From positions 62,001-126,000 of the forward strand of contig NZ_JAEUAT010000017.1 in assembly GCF_019511525.1 (NCBI RefSeq): DNA of 64,000 nt. Reading direction: 5' to 3'. The translations under genes were made by a program, and so were the position numbers. The stretch is from Rhizobium cauense. Its GTDB lineage: Bacteria; Pseudomonadota; Alphaproteobacteria; Rhizobiales; Rhizobiaceae. A model generated the notes under the pieces. It was not told the origin of the DNA. It was given only the letters and a program-made list of their open reading frames with translations, and made no database searches. Below are positions 8,995 through 18,321 of the stretch, piece by piece. Positions within the stretch are counted from its first letter, which is position 1, and every line of letters starts with the position of its first letter.

Positions 8995-9994
8995 GACGGC
9001 TCGCCTCCTTGATCAACAGGAAGATGAGATATGGACCGCCAATGACGGCAGCTACGATGCCCGCCGGAATTTCGTTCGGCAGCGCAACCAACCGCCCGAT
9101 CAAGTCGGCTGCGGAAAGCACGAGGGCCCCGATGAGCGCGCTTGCCGGTACCAGGTGGCGCGGGCGCGAGCCGACAAGCAGGCGTGCAGCATGCGGCGCC
9201 AGCAGGCCGAGGAAGCCCATGCTGCCAACGGCAGCGACGCTGCCAGCGGTAAGCAGCACGCAGACAACGATGAGGCCGCCACGCAGGCGGTCGGGCGAGA
9301 TGCCGATGCTTGTCAGCGTATCGTCGCCAAAACCGCCAGCGTCGAGCCGGGTCGCGGCTATCACCACGAGCGGCAGGCATACCGTGATCCAGAGCGATAG
9401 CGCGAGTACATCCGTCATTGTGGAGCCGTAGACGCTCCCGGCAAGCCATACCATCGACTGGTCGGCACGCGTGGGGAATAGCACCATGACATATTGCATT
9501 GCCGCCTGTGCCAGCATGCCCAGTGCCACGCCGACCAGCGCCAATGGCGCAATGCCACCGCCGAATGCACGGCCAATGGCAAGCAACGCCAGCGCACCGA
9601 TGACGGCACCGATGACAACACCAACCGGGATGGCCCAGATGGCCCATGCATGTGGTGTGAAAAGACCGGCAAGGAAAGCGCCAAGCCCTGCCCATTTTGT
9701 GATCCCGACGACGTCCGGAGAGGCCAAGGGATTGCGGAGCGCGCCCTGCAGGAAGCAGCCGGCGATGCCGAGCGAAGCGCCGGCCAGTATTGAGATGATG
9801 ACGCGCGGAGCACGGTACTGCATGACAATGAAGGCGCTCTTGCCGCCGGCAATGCCATCCAGGACCTGTCCGACCGACAAGGTCACGGCGCCGATCGTCA
9901 TCCCAAGCATGGCGATGATGACGATGAGACCAGCAATGGCAAGACAGACGCTCGCCGCACGCAGGTTTGCTGATGGCAGCGCGGTCGTCATCAT
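8987..9994 (-). CDS. FecCD-family permease (FecD-like), system 2
   Basis: A 335-residue polytopic permease with FecCD motifs: YRAPRVIISILAGASLGIAGCFLQG, NPLASPDVVGITKWAGLGAF, LALVGVALGML, VWLAGSVYGSTMTD, the coupling segment GSMGFLGLLAPHAARLLVGSRP and the terminal PAGIVAAVIGGPYLIFLL. It overlaps its neighbours on both sides (8 bp with the ATPase, 4 bp with the other permease), indicating one polycistronic unit. It would form the inner-membrane channel with the 9991-11010 product. Confidence 0.93.
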   Translation of the reverse strand: MMTTALPSANLRAASVCLAIAGLIVIIAMLGMTIGAVTLSVGQVLDGIAGGKSAFIVMQYRAPRVIISILAGASLGIAGCFLQGALRNPLASPDVVGITKWAGLGAFLAGLFTPHAWAIWAIPVGVVIGAVIGALALLAIGRAFGGGIAPLALVGVALGMLAQAAMQYVMVLFPTRADQSMVWLAGSVYGSTMTDVLALSLWITVCLPLVVIAATRLDAGGFGDDTLTSIGISPDRLRGGLIVVCVLLTAGSVAAVGSMGFLGLLAPHAARLLVGSRPRHLVPASALIGALVLSAADLIGRLVALPNEIPAGIVAAVIGGPYLIFLLIKEASRHE

Positions 9995-11010
9995 CTCACC
10001 CTCTGCCGCAAGAGGATGACAAGGAAGGCTGGCGCGCCGATCAACGCCGTGACGATACCGACGGGCGTTTCGGCCGGAAAAGCTGCAACACGGCCGGCGA
10101 GATCGGCAGCATTCAGAAGCAAGGGGCCAGTGATTGCGCTAAGCGCTATGACAGTCAATTGGTCGCTGCCAACCAGGCGGCGGACGATATGTGGAACCAG
10201 TAGACCGATAAAGCCAATCGGTCCGCTGACAGCGACCGCCGAACCGGCAAACAAAACGATCAGTACTGCGGCAAGGCCGCCCACGCGCCGGGCGTTTTGG
10301 CCCAGCGAAACACTCGTCGCCTCATCGAGTGCCAGAACACCAAAATGCCGGCCTGCAACCACGGTTACTCCTCCTCCCAGAAGGGTGAAAGGCAGAATAA
10401 TCAATACCTTGTTCCATTGCGCGCCATTAATGGAGCCTGCTAGCCAGTAAACGATATCCTGCCCTGCGTTGTTGGCGATCAGGATTGCCTGGACCAGCGC
10501 GGAAAGGACGAGCTGGATGGAGATCCCTGCAAGCGCCAGCTTCACATCGTTCATGACACCAGAAACCGACAGCGTCCACATGGCTAAACCGACGGCGGCG
10601 GCTCCTAAGAAGGCCGGCCAGACAGTGCCGCCAGGGCTCAAGCCAGGCAGGGCAATCAACGAGATCACGATGAAAAGAGACGCGCCGGCATTGATACCGA
10701 AGGTCTGAGGCGACGCCAAAGAATTACGTGTGAGTGTCTGGATCAACACACCGGCGACGGCAAGGTTCGCGCCGACCAGCAAGGCGAGAACGGCCCGCGG
10801 CAGACGCACATCCCAAATGAGCGCGCTGTCGGGCGAGCCATCGGGCGCGAGAAGCAGGTGAAGCGCGCGAACGACCGGCAGTTCGGATACGCCAAAGGAG
10901 ATCCCTGCCAAGGTGACGACAACGAGCGCAAGCAAAAGATACAGCGCGACAAGCCCAGGACTGGCCGTTCCGTCTCGGATGATTGCGCGGCTCTTTGCTG
11001 CCATCGACAT
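9991..11010 (-). CDS. FecCD-family permease (FecC-like), system 2
   Basis: A 339-residue polytopic permease with the family motifs VRLPRAVLALLVGANLAVAGVLIQT, NSLASPQTFGINAGASLFIV, LALAGISIQLVLSALVQA, YWLAGSINGAQW, GPIGFIGLLVPHIVRRLVGSDQ and PVGIVTALIGAPAFLVIL. It starts immediately after the binding-protein stop (no gap) and overlaps the next permease by 4 bp. It is the heterodimer partner of the 8987-9994 permease. Confidence 0.93.
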   Translation of the reverse strand: MSMAAKSRAIIRDGTASPGLVALYLLLALVVVTLAGISFGVSELPVVRALHLLLAPDGSPDSALIWDVRLPRAVLALLVGANLAVAGVLIQTLTRNSLASPQTFGINAGASLFIVISLIALPGLSPGGTVWPAFLGAAAVGLAMWTLSVSGVMNDVKLALAGISIQLVLSALVQAILIANNAGQDIVYWLAGSINGAQWNKVLIILPFTLLGGGVTVVAGRHFGVLALDEATSVSLGQNARRVGGLAAVLIVLFAGSAVAVSGPIGFIGLLVPHIVRRLVGSDQLTVIALSAITGPLLLNAADLAGRVAAFPAETPVGIVTALIGAPAFLVILLRQRVR

Positions 11011-11958
11011 TTACCCGGCCTGATAGACTTTGGCCAAGATTTCGCGGGCGATCATCTCCGCCGTTGCCAGCCCGCGGAAGCGAGAGAACTGGTTGCGATT
11101 GACCTCAAAAACCGTCCCCGCCCTCGCCGCCGAAATATTGGTGAAGGCGGTGTTGCTCTTCCATTGATCGAACACAGTGCCCCCGGCATCGGTTGCCACC
11201 AGCAGCACATCCGGATTGACAGCGACGAGGCGCTCAATCCCGGCCCCGCTTTCGACCGGATCTGTCGAGTCAATCGCGGGCGTCAGACCCATAGCCTTGA
11301 AGACGGAGCCTGTGAAGGAGGCGGAGGTATGCAGGCTCATGGAATCCGGATTGGCGACGGCAAGCAAGAAGCGACGCGTTTCACCAGTGGGGATCTTTGC
11401 AACCAGACCGGCGATGACGGCCTCATGCGCGGCAATCACCTGCTTCCCCTTCTCTTTCTCGCCGAGCGCATCGGCAATGGTCACCACAGACGTCTTGATG
11501 ACCTCATAGCTGCCTTCCCAGCTATTCAGCACGATAGTCGGGGCAATTGCGCTTAGTTGTTGATAGATAGCCGAATGGCGGACTTCATCGGCAATAATGA
11601 GATCGGGCGCCAGCGCTGAAACCAGTTCCAGATTGGGCTCAAGGCGGGTGCCGACCGAGCTATAGTCAATCTTCTTTCCGAGTAGCTGTTCGATACGCTT
11701 CGGCTGATCGTCGTCGGTAATACCGACCGGGGCCATACCCAATGCGTCCAACGCCTGGACAAAAGAGAACTCCAGTGCAACCACCCGGGAGGGGGTACCG
11801 GGAACCTGCGTGGTGCCGAGGGCATGGGTGATCGTTCGGATCTGTCCACCGGCGGTCGCGGCTGTAGGGCGAAACGCTGCAGGTGCCGTCAGCGAAAAGG
11901 CAAGTGCAAGCCCGATCCGCTTGTGAAGATCCCGTCGAGAGATTGGCTTTGTCAGCAT
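11011..11958 (-). CDS. Periplasmic iron-siderophore/dicitrate-binding protein (FecB-like), system 2
   Basis: A class III solute-binding protein of 315 residues. The ATG at 11958 is chosen because it has GGGA upstream at good spacing and begins a signal peptide of twin-arginine appearance (PISRRDLHKRIGLALAFSLTAPAAF). The reading frame extends to 12009 without a better start. The mature protein opens RTITHALGTTQVPGTPSRVVALEF and contains APDLIIADEVRH and LVAVNPDVLLVATDAGG, typical of FecB/FhuD proteins. It lies between the receptor and the permeases. A Tat-exported binding protein for an iron chelate is plausible but should be confirmed. Confidence 0.88.
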   Translation of the reverse strand: MLTKPISRRDLHKRIGLALAFSLTAPAAFRPTAATAGGQIRTITHALGTTQVPGTPSRVVALEFSFVQALDALGMAPVGITDDDQPKRIEQLLGKKIDYSSVGTRLEPNLELVSALAPDLIIADEVRHSAIYQQLSAIAPTIVLNSWEGSYEVIKTSVVTIADALGEKEKGKQVIAAHEAVIAGLVAKIPTGETRRFLLAVANPDSMSLHTSASFTGSVFKAMGLTPAIDSTDPVESGAGIERLVAVNPDVLLVATDAGGTVFDQWKSNTAFTNISAARAGTVFEVNRNQFSRFRGLATAEMIAREILAKVYQAG

Positions 11959-12086
11959 TAGATTGTCCCATTGATTGTTAAGAGAGCTGCCCGCATGTTT
12001 GCGCACCACGGCGACACAATAAGCAGAGATTTTTTGTCATGTTAAGCAACACACTGCCCAACCAGAGCGATTCCGACCTGGCATTG

Positions 12087-14249
12087 TTAAAACGACACCG
12101 ATGCACTCACAAAAAACGTCCTTGGTTGGCCAACGAATTTTCCGCCGTTGTTATCCGTCGACCGCGTGAAGTACTCCTTGTCGAATAGATTCTTCACCCC
12201 GAAAGCCAGCTTTGGCGCGTTCGTGTTGTTCTCCGGCTGGTAGGCAACGCGCAGATTGGTGACGCCATATCCCGGGATGTCGCCCAGACGCCCGGTCGGG
12301 TCCTCATCCGTCACATAGGTTGCACCCTCCGCGACTGTGCCGGGTGACCGCTGCTTCGATTGGGCAAGGACGCCAGCGCTGAGGATCCAGTCATTGTAGC
12401 GATAGTTGGCGCCGAAGGTGGCGAAGTTCCGAGAGTAAAAAGGCAGGTCCCTTCCCTTGAAAGCCCCTGCCTCGTAGGTGGCTTCGGTATAGGTATAGGT
12501 CGCGTAGACGGACAGACCCTCGAGGGAGGCGCTAAGGTCTCCGAGATCGTATTGGGCGGCCGCCTCTATACCCTGGTGCTTTGTCGCACCAAGATCTGTC
12601 CAGATTCCTTCTCCGACGATCGTGCGACCGAGATAGAGTTCCTTGTCGAAATCAATGTAGAAGGCTGTCAGCTCGGCGCTCCAGTTGTCTCCCTCGTAGT
12701 GCGTGCCGATTTCGTAGGTAGTCGCTTTTTCCGGATGAAGTCCATCGGTCGTCGAGGCGAGTTGGCTATACTGTTGCGGGCCGAAGGAGACACCGACATT
12801 GCCGAAAACCGTCCAGGCGTTGTCGATCTGGTAGAGTGCGGAAACGGTCGGAAGGACTTCGCGCGCTTCCACAGATGGAGAACTTGTGCTTGTAACGAGG
12901 CCGCCAGCTAGGTTGGCGATGTTGTTATGGGTGTTGATGAGTTCGTATCGGACGCCCGGCGTGATTGTCCAATTGCCGATTTCGATTTTGTCATCGATGT
13001 AAAAGGCGTGTGCCGTCGTGCCACCATCACTGGTCTGGTAGACATTCATCGGCAGGCTATTGGGATTCACCCCCGTCGTGCGGCTGTAGTATGCAGTGCG
13101 TGCGGCGACTTCGGAACTCTCCTCCCAGAGATAGCGATAGCCGATCGTCACTTCGTGATTGATGTCACCGGTTTCGAACAGGCGCGAATAGCGCGGTTCT
13201 ATCCCGAAATATTCGTAACTGCGCGGTGCGGAGGTGAGCCGGTAGCGGCCAGCGCTGGTACCGCTTCCCTGCTGTTCGACATGGCTTCCACGAAACGAGT
13301 CGACGTAGTAGCCGAGAATTTCAAAGTTGTTCTCCCCATCGTCGTGCTGGTAACGCAGTGAAACGTCGTTGCGCCGACCGCTGAAGTCGTCGAACTTGCG
13401 GGTCGACTGGAACGGATCCGCAGCGAACTCCGCCGTGGTCAGTCCACCAGGCATCTTGCCCTCCCCATCATAGTGGTGGAACTGCGCACTGATCACATCG
13501 GTATCCGACAGCTCGTATTTGCCCTTCAGGATGATATCGTCGATGTCCGTACGGTCATTTTCGTCTCGATAGCCCTCACCGTGTATCCCGGAATAGAGGA
13601 TCGCACCGCCCAATCCGTCGGCATTGGTGCCACCGATCAGCAAATTCGGGGTCGCCTTGACGTGGCCGTTGTTGCCGGAGACTTCCGCATCAGATGCAAA
13701 GCGCGCCGTAAAATCATCAGGGATTGGGCGAGTGACGAAATTAATGATGCCGCCGACATTTTGCGGGCCATAGCGAACCGAGCCTGCGCCGCGAACGACG
13801 TCAATTGTCTCCACATTTCCAAGCGTTAGCGGAAAGAGTGAGAGCTGCGGCTGGCCGTAGGGTGCATAGGACAGCGGAATTCCATCCATGAGCACAGTGG
13901 AGCGCGGCGATAGCCGCGAGGTAAGGCCGCGAACGCCGAGATTGAGCGAGACGTCGCTGCCGCCGGTGCCGCTGCTTTCCTGCACCTGGACGCCAGGGAT
14001 CTGGTTCAATGCATCGCGCACATCCAACGCACCCCTCTCCTCGAACTCCTGACGATCGAGGATCGTACGGGCGCCTGGATGTTTGAGGACCTTTTCCTCG
14101 TTCGGCTGCTCGAGCCAGTTACCGGTGATCGAGATCGGTGCCAGCGCGGTTGCATCAGACGAGTTGGCATCCTGCGCAAAGCCATGGATCGGCGCGAACA
14201 CTGCGCCGCAAAGAAGAGCTGCCTTGAAGGCCTGCACCCGGTCTTTCAT
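12087..14249 (-). CDS. TonB-dependent receptor, FecA-like (ferric-chelate outer-membrane receptor), system 2
   Basis: A 720-residue receptor with a signal peptide (MKDRVQAFKAALLCGAVFAPIHGFAQD). The plug begins with PISITGNWLEQPNEEKVLKHPGARTILDRQEFEERGALDVRDALNQIPGVQV and has LGVRGL, STVLMDGIPLSYAPYGQPQLSLFP and VDVVRGAGSVRYGPQNVGGIINFVTRP, hallmarks of the FecA/iron-dicitrate class. The barrel ends with the aromatic terminus FVSASVSF. It heads the system 2 operon in transcription order. There is no N-terminal FecR-interacting signalling extension and no fecI/fecR pair nearby, so FecIR-style surface signalling is not suggested. Confidence 0.92.
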   Translation of the reverse strand: MKDRVQAFKAALLCGAVFAPIHGFAQDANSSDATALAPISITGNWLEQPNEEKVLKHPGARTILDRQEFEERGALDVRDALNQIPGVQVQESSGTGGSDVSLNLGVRGLTSRLSPRSTVLMDGIPLSYAPYGQPQLSLFPLTLGNVETIDVVRGAGSVRYGPQNVGGIINFVTRPIPDDFTARFASDAEVSGNNGHVKATPNLLIGGTNADGLGGAILYSGIHGEGYRDENDRTDIDDIILKGKYELSDTDVISAQFHHYDGEGKMPGGLTTAEFAADPFQSTRKFDDFSGRRNDVSLRYQHDDGENNFEILGYYVDSFRGSHVEQQGSGTSAGRYRLTSAPRSYEYFGIEPRYSRLFETGDINHEVTIGYRYLWEESSEVAARTAYYSRTTGVNPNSLPMNVYQTSDGGTTAHAFYIDDKIEIGNWTITPGVRYELINTHNNIANLAGGLVTSTSSPSVEAREVLPTVSALYQIDNAWTVFGNVGVSFGPQQYSQLASTTDGLHPEKATTYEIGTHYEGDNWSAELTAFYIDFDKELYLGRTIVGEGIWTDLGATKHQGIEAAAQYDLGDLSASLEGLSVYATYTYTEATYEAGAFKGRDLPFYSRNFATFGANYRYNDWILSAGVLAQSKQRSPGTVAEGATYVTDEDPTGRLGDIPGYGVTNLRVAYQPENNTNAPKLAFGVKNLFDKEYFTRSTDNNGGKFVGQPRTFFVSASVSF

Positions 14250-14299
14250 TTGGGACCCTTTGAATATTCATAAAAAATAGACATGACGATGCGGGCGAG

Positions 14300-14361
14300 C
14301 CGAGGAGCCTCGGCGCGTCGATCAGTCGTTCATGCAAGTGGGATTGCCTGGGAAGGCAATC
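14300..14361 (-). promoter_or_regulatory. Two hairpins in the leader region of the FecA-like receptor gene
   Basis: In the 286-bp gap upstream of the receptor start are two perfect short inverted repeats: CCGAGG-AG-CCTCGG (14300-14313) and GATTGCC-TGGGAA-GGCAATC (14342-14361). They lie about 50-110 nt before the start codon and could be leader structures or protein-binding sites. A 10-bp palindrome TGAATATTCA (14261-14270) lies next to the ribosome-binding site. No known riboswitch was recognised. Confidence 0.3.
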
Positions 14362-14535
14362 AGCGTGTGGCTGGTGGCGGCGCCCTTCGGCGACAACGGC
14401 CCTTTTTGGCGAAAGTCTCAAGTCATGGCGCGAATGTTGGTTTTCGACGTTGCGGTATTGCATATGTCGTCACCACTACAAGAATGTAGCCTGCATTTCA
14501 AATAAACATTACCAATATTATCATGTTTTTTCACA

Positions 14536-15408
14536 TCAGTCGAAACTGCTGACTTTTTCGCGCAGTGCTGTAAGACGATCCTTGGTTCCCATCGCCCTGG
14601 CTTGATTGCGCACAGCAACCCCATAGGCGAGCAGATCGGAAATCACGATGGCGCTCAGGTTCCAACTCGCTAGCTTGGTCGGAACGCCGACACATTTCAG
14701 GACGACGGAAACCTTCTCCTTGTAAAGGGCATGCAGCCGCACCCCGCTGATGAGGACTACTGGCGCCCCAATACTGTTCAGTTGATCGGCGATCAGTTTC
14801 AGTTCGGCAGTCTCGCGAAGGGCATGGAACAGAACGATTGCATCCTGGCTTCGGAGATCGACGAGTTCATTTGCCAAACTAAAGCCCGATGCACCCGAGC
14901 AACGTGTCCGAACGCCCACCCTGCTAAGACCGACAGCACAGTGCTTGGCAACCGCCTCGGCGGTTCCCAGCCCAAGACACCAGACGGTGTCGGCCTTGTC
15001 TATCAGTGATGTCGCTTGATCGAATGCCTCTGGCTCCACTAGACCTTCGGTCGTTTTCAGCGCCTCATGCGCTTCGGCGAACATTTGCCGGGCGATCTTC
15101 GTAATGTCTGTTCCTGTTGCACGAAACCTGTGCTCCAGACGCTTGCTTGCCGGCTCGGAGGACGCAAGCGACCGGCCACAAATTCGCTTTAGCTCAGGCA
15201 GCCCACTAAAGCCGAGGCGCTTTGCCGTTCGAATTACGGTTGCGTCGCTTGTGCCAGCCTCCGCCGCGATTTCCTCAGCGCTGCGAAAAATCAGCTCATC
15301 CACCGGCATCCCGATGAGGTACTCAGCCACAACAAGCTCCGATCGGCTCAACCGGGCGCGATGAAGCTCAAAATGCTCCTTCAGTGGCGAGAGGCGGGTG
15401 CTGGTCAT
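14536..15408 (-). CDS. RpiR/MurR-family transcriptional regulator with SIS domain
   Basis: A 290-residue protein. The N-terminal RpiR helix-turn-helix region (about residues 1-80) includes RLSRSELVVAEYL, RSAEEIAAEAGTSDATVIRTAKRLGFSGLPELK. A SIS sugar-phosphate-binding domain follows (about 120-260), with TVWCLGLGTAEAVAKHCAVGLSRVG, DAIVLFHALRETAELKLIADQL and PVVLISG. Family members sense sugar phosphates or related metabolites. It is divergent from the GMC oxidoreductase gene across about 360 bp, so that gene is its most likely target; this is inference from position only. Confidence 0.87.
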   Translation of the reverse strand: MTSTRLSPLKEHFELHRARLSRSELVVAEYLIGMPVDELIFRSAEEIAAEAGTSDATVIRTAKRLGFSGLPELKRICGRSLASSEPASKRLEHRFRATGTDITKIARQMFAEAHEALKTTEGLVEPEAFDQATSLIDKADTVWCLGLGTAEAVAKHCAVGLSRVGVRTRCSGASGFSLANELVDLRSQDAIVLFHALRETAELKLIADQLNSIGAPVVLISGVRLHALYKEKVSVVLKCVGVPTKLASWNLSAIVISDLLAYGVAVRNQARAMGTKDRLTALREKVSSFD

Positions 15409-15766
15409 GCGATCCGATTTGCTCCGAAAAGACTGTACTTGTTAGGGCGACTGTCCACACGAATACGCTGACGTCGGAAATTGCTCAAGCCGCCGAAGTC
15501 GGGTCGAAACATCCGCCAGGGCATACGGACGCCCCTCGGGTCCACCACCATTGGCCAAAACGCGTCGCCACCAACGCGAGACGCTGTCGGGTCGTAAAAT
15601 TGCGAGCCGGACGGTTTCTGTTTGAAGCGGAGGGAACACATCTTGCAGATGTAATGAAATCACCCCGCAGTAATAACACGCGAAATATGCAGCGCGCGAA
15701 AATCCTCCCTGCATGGCGAGATCGAATGAACGATGGCTCGCGATGCCGGATATTTGGAGAAACGCG
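15409..15766. other. Divergent intergenic region between the RpiR regulator and the GMC oxidoreductase
   Basis: About 358 bp with no convincing gene. It must hold the promoters of the two divergent genes. A ribosome-binding sequence TTGGAGAA precedes the oxidoreductase ATG at 15767. I could not pick out a clear operator by eye. Confidence 0.4.
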
Positions 15767-17359
15767 ATGCCTCATCATTCCCAGCCTCCTCGCGAGCAAA
15801 AAAGTTTTGACGTGATCATTTGTGGTTCCGGGACCGCCGGCTCGGTCGTTGCCCGTCGCTTGTCGGAGGACCCGCACCTTAAGGTCCTGCTGCTCGAATT
15901 TGGCGGAATCGCTTACGATAGCGCGATCGAAAGGGCCGCCCGCTGGCCGCAAAACATCGGTGGCCCCAACGACTGGGCTTTTCACTCAGAGCCCGAGGCA
16001 GGTCTGAACGGCCGCTCACTCATCATGTCCATGGGGAAAGTGGTAGGTGGAAGCTCCAGCATCAACGCGATGATCTGGGCGCGCGGGCACCGGGAAGATT
16101 GGGACTTTTACGCCGAAGAGACCGGTGACCGCAACTGGCGGTATGATGCCATTCAAGACGTCTACAGAGAGATCGAGGATTACCGTGGAAACACAGATAC
16201 CCCGCGAGGGACGCTGGGACCGGTGTCTGTCTTTCAACCGAAGCATCCCCATCCAGCAGCGCCCGCGTTGGTGGATGCGGCAAAAGCCGTCGGTATTCCC
16301 TCGTTTGCGAACCCCAACGGCCTCATGATGGAGGCGAAAAGCGGTTGCGCCATTTCGGACGTTCGCGCCGACGGAGATGATCGCATGACGATCTTCGATT
16401 CCTACGTGCGCCCCGTTCTCGCCCGTCAAAACCTCACGGTCATCACCGGCGCATTGGTTCAGAGAATTGTATTTGAGGGCCGCCGCGCCGTAGCCGTCGA
16501 CGTTCTTCATGAAGGCATACGCACTCGCTTTGCTGCCACGGAGCAGATCGTCCTGTCGACGGGATCAATCAACACACCGCGTATTCTGATGCAATCCGGA
16601 ATAGGTAACAGCGAAGACCTAAAGCGGCTCGGCATTGAAGTTGTGCAGCACCTGCCAGGTGTCGGGGAAAACCTGCAGGACCATCTTTGCTTCCCGAGCA
16701 TCTTCGAACTGAACGAGGCCACACCACCGAACGGCAATGGAAGCGAAGCCACGATTTATACGACCTTAAACCCCATAAGCCGTTCGCCCGACGTGCTGAT
16801 GTGCCAAGGCGAATTCCCCATCCATAGCCCGGAACTGGCGGGGGAGCATAAAATTCCCGCCAATGCCTGGTCCCTTGTTGCTGGTCTTGCAAAGCCGCTA
16901 AGCCGAGGAAGGGTCAGACTGCGCAGTGCAGACTACACGGACACTGTTGTCGTCCAACTCAATGCCCTGTCGCACGAGGAAGACCTCAAGACGGCAAGAG
17001 CCGCTGTCAGACTTAGCCAGGAGATCGGGGCGCAGCCAGCCTTCGCGAAGTTGAACAAGCGGGAAGCCTTCCCAGGCTCGGCCTATTCACAGGATCTGGA
17101 CCAGTTCATTCGCATCAACGCGGTCCCATTCTGGCATCAGACATGCACTGCCAAGATGGGGCGCGACCACATGTCTGTTGTTGACGGCGAACTCAAAGTT
17201 TACGGCGTCGAAGGCCTGATGATAGCCGACGGCTCAGTATTCCCACGAATTCCCACCGGAAACACGATGGCCCCGTGCGTGGTCGTTGGAGAACAGGCGT
17301 CTCGCGTTCTGCGAAAGAAACTCTCAAGCACAATCGTTGATACGGCTAGGTTCGTGTAG
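15767..17359 (+). CDS. GMC-family FAD-dependent oxidoreductase (choline dehydrogenase-like)
   Basis: A 530-residue flavoprotein. The start at 15767 follows a GGAGA site; longer readings to 15713 lack one. An N-terminal FAD-binding Rossmann motif GSGTAGSVVARRLS lies at about residue 20. GMC signature 1 is GKVVGGSSSINAMIWARGHREDWD, followed by STGSINTPRILMQSGIGN (signature 2). The catalytic His is in FWHQTCTAKMG and the C-terminal FAD segment is GLMIADGSVFPRIPTGNTMAPCVVVGE. The family oxidises alcohol groups of choline, polyols, sugars or alkyl alcohols. There is no export signal, so the enzyme is cytoplasmic. The substrate cannot be deduced. Confidence 0.9.
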   Translation: MPHHSQPPREQKSFDVIICGSGTAGSVVARRLSEDPHLKVLLLEFGGIAYDSAIERAARWPQNIGGPNDWAFHSEPEAGLNGRSLIMSMGKVVGGSSSINAMIWARGHREDWDFYAEETGDRNWRYDAIQDVYREIEDYRGNTDTPRGTLGPVSVFQPKHPHPAAPALVDAAKAVGIPSFANPNGLMMEAKSGCAISDVRADGDDRMTIFDSYVRPVLARQNLTVITGALVQRIVFEGRRAVAVDVLHEGIRTRFAATEQIVLSTGSINTPRILMQSGIGNSEDLKRLGIEVVQHLPGVGENLQDHLCFPSIFELNEATPPNGNGSEATIYTTLNPISRSPDVLMCQGEFPIHSPELAGEHKIPANAWSLVAGLAKPLSRGRVRLRSADYTDTVVVQLNALSHEEDLKTARAAVRLSQEIGAQPAFAKLNKREAFPGSAYSQDLDQFIRINAVPFWHQTCTAKMGRDHMSVVDGELKVYGVEGLMIADGSVFPRIPTGNTMAPCVVVGEQASRVLRKKLSSTIVDTARFV

Positions 17360-17368
17360 GCCCTAATT

Positions 17369-17397
17369 CCTTAGCCCGGCAACAGCGCGGGCTAAGG
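17369..17397. terminator. Bidirectional terminator hairpin between GMC oxidoreductase and cdh
   Basis: CCTTAGCCCG (17369-17378) and CGGGCTAAGG (17388-17397) form a perfect 10-bp stem with a 9-nt loop in the 32-bp gap of two convergent genes. It overlaps the stop codon of the minus-strand gene. Flanking sequence is moderately T-rich on both sides. Confidence 0.7.
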
Positions 17398-18147
17398 TTC
17401 ATTGTACCCGGCGCAGTCCTGATCCTGCAGTTCCTCAGCCGACGCCAGATTGAGATCCAGCATGTCGCGTTCTGTCGCCAGCAACAAAATGTCACCACGT
17501 CGGGACATCGTCACTGCGAGCGAAAAGCGGCCCATATGAGCGAACGCTCTCGGAAATCCAAACGCAAGAAGGCGAAACGGACCGATTTTCTCGAATTGGT
17601 CGACGCTGACGCGCCGCGCTAGGTATGAATGCCCTTCCAAACCACCCTGAAGTGGTTGCCACGTATCCGTAATCGTACCGTCCAGTCGGCTGAGGTCATG
17701 CACCACATCCGCCTTTGTGCAGGAAATGTGGATGTGCATCTGCCCTTGGCTACGACCGAGCTTGGAGTTGATCGCCAGCATCGTGTTCGTATCAGCAATG
17801 GCCCGGCCTTTTTGCACTGCCAAGAGCCCTCTATTTTGCCAGGCATACCAAAAAAAGTTCGGCGTACCCGGATCAAGCAGCTGCTCGCCTTCAATGCCAC
17901 TTATGCGCTCCACTGGAAGCAGAAGGAAGTGTTGAGCTCCCTTTCTGTCCCTCAAGATGACGTATCCCTCACCTCGCTCGACCCTGACACAGGGAGCCAC
18001 CCCGTTGAGCTGATAGGCTAAACACTGAGCCTCCATCGACTCGAGCGCATGCGACCTTGCCTTCACATGCTCGCAACCCAGGACGGCAGAAACACAAAGG
18101 ACACCGAGTACCGATGCAGCAATCCAGCACCGCTTATTCAAAATCAC
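17392..18147 (-). CDS. cdh: CDP-diacylglycerol pyrophosphatase (Cdh)
   Basis: A 251-residue protein with an N-terminal membrane anchor/signal (CWIAASVLGVLCVSAVLG). Cdh hallmarks are VAPCVRVERGEGYVILRDRKGAQHFLLLPVERISGIEG, a residue block LLDPGTPNFFWYAWQNR, and the HIT-like active-site motif GQMHIHISC (HxH), followed by SYLARRV. The enzyme hydrolyses CDP-diacylglycerol to phosphatidate and CMP on the periplasmic side of the inner membrane. It appears monocistronic, convergent with the GMC gene, and has no evident functional link to its neighbours. Confidence 0.9.
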   Translation of the reverse strand: MILNKRCWIAASVLGVLCVSAVLGCEHVKARSHALESMEAQCLAYQLNGVAPCVRVERGEGYVILRDRKGAQHFLLLPVERISGIEGEQLLDPGTPNFFWYAWQNRGLLAVQKGRAIADTNTMLAINSKLGRSQGQMHIHISCTKADVVHDLSRLDGTITDTWQPLQGGLEGHSYLARRVSVDQFEKIGPFRLLAFGFPRAFAHMGRFSLAVTMSRRGDILLLATERDMLDLNLASAEELQDQDCAGYNEP

Positions 18148-18321
18148 TCCATTTTTTCATGTGGCCCTGGGATCGGTCGAACCGGCAGTCACCTTTATTT
18201 TAAAAAAAGCAAATTCAATATATTACACCTGTTATCTAATCCGCCAAAAGAGAAGTTCGGACGGGGGATCCGGTTGATGCCTAGTCCTTAGTTGGCCCGT
18301 TCGCTTGCGGGCGAGACAACT

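Noticed and set aside
12087..14249. FecIR-type signalling receptor
   Set aside because: The receptor has no N-terminal secretin/TonB signalling domain before the plug, and no sigma/anti-sigma pair is nearby.
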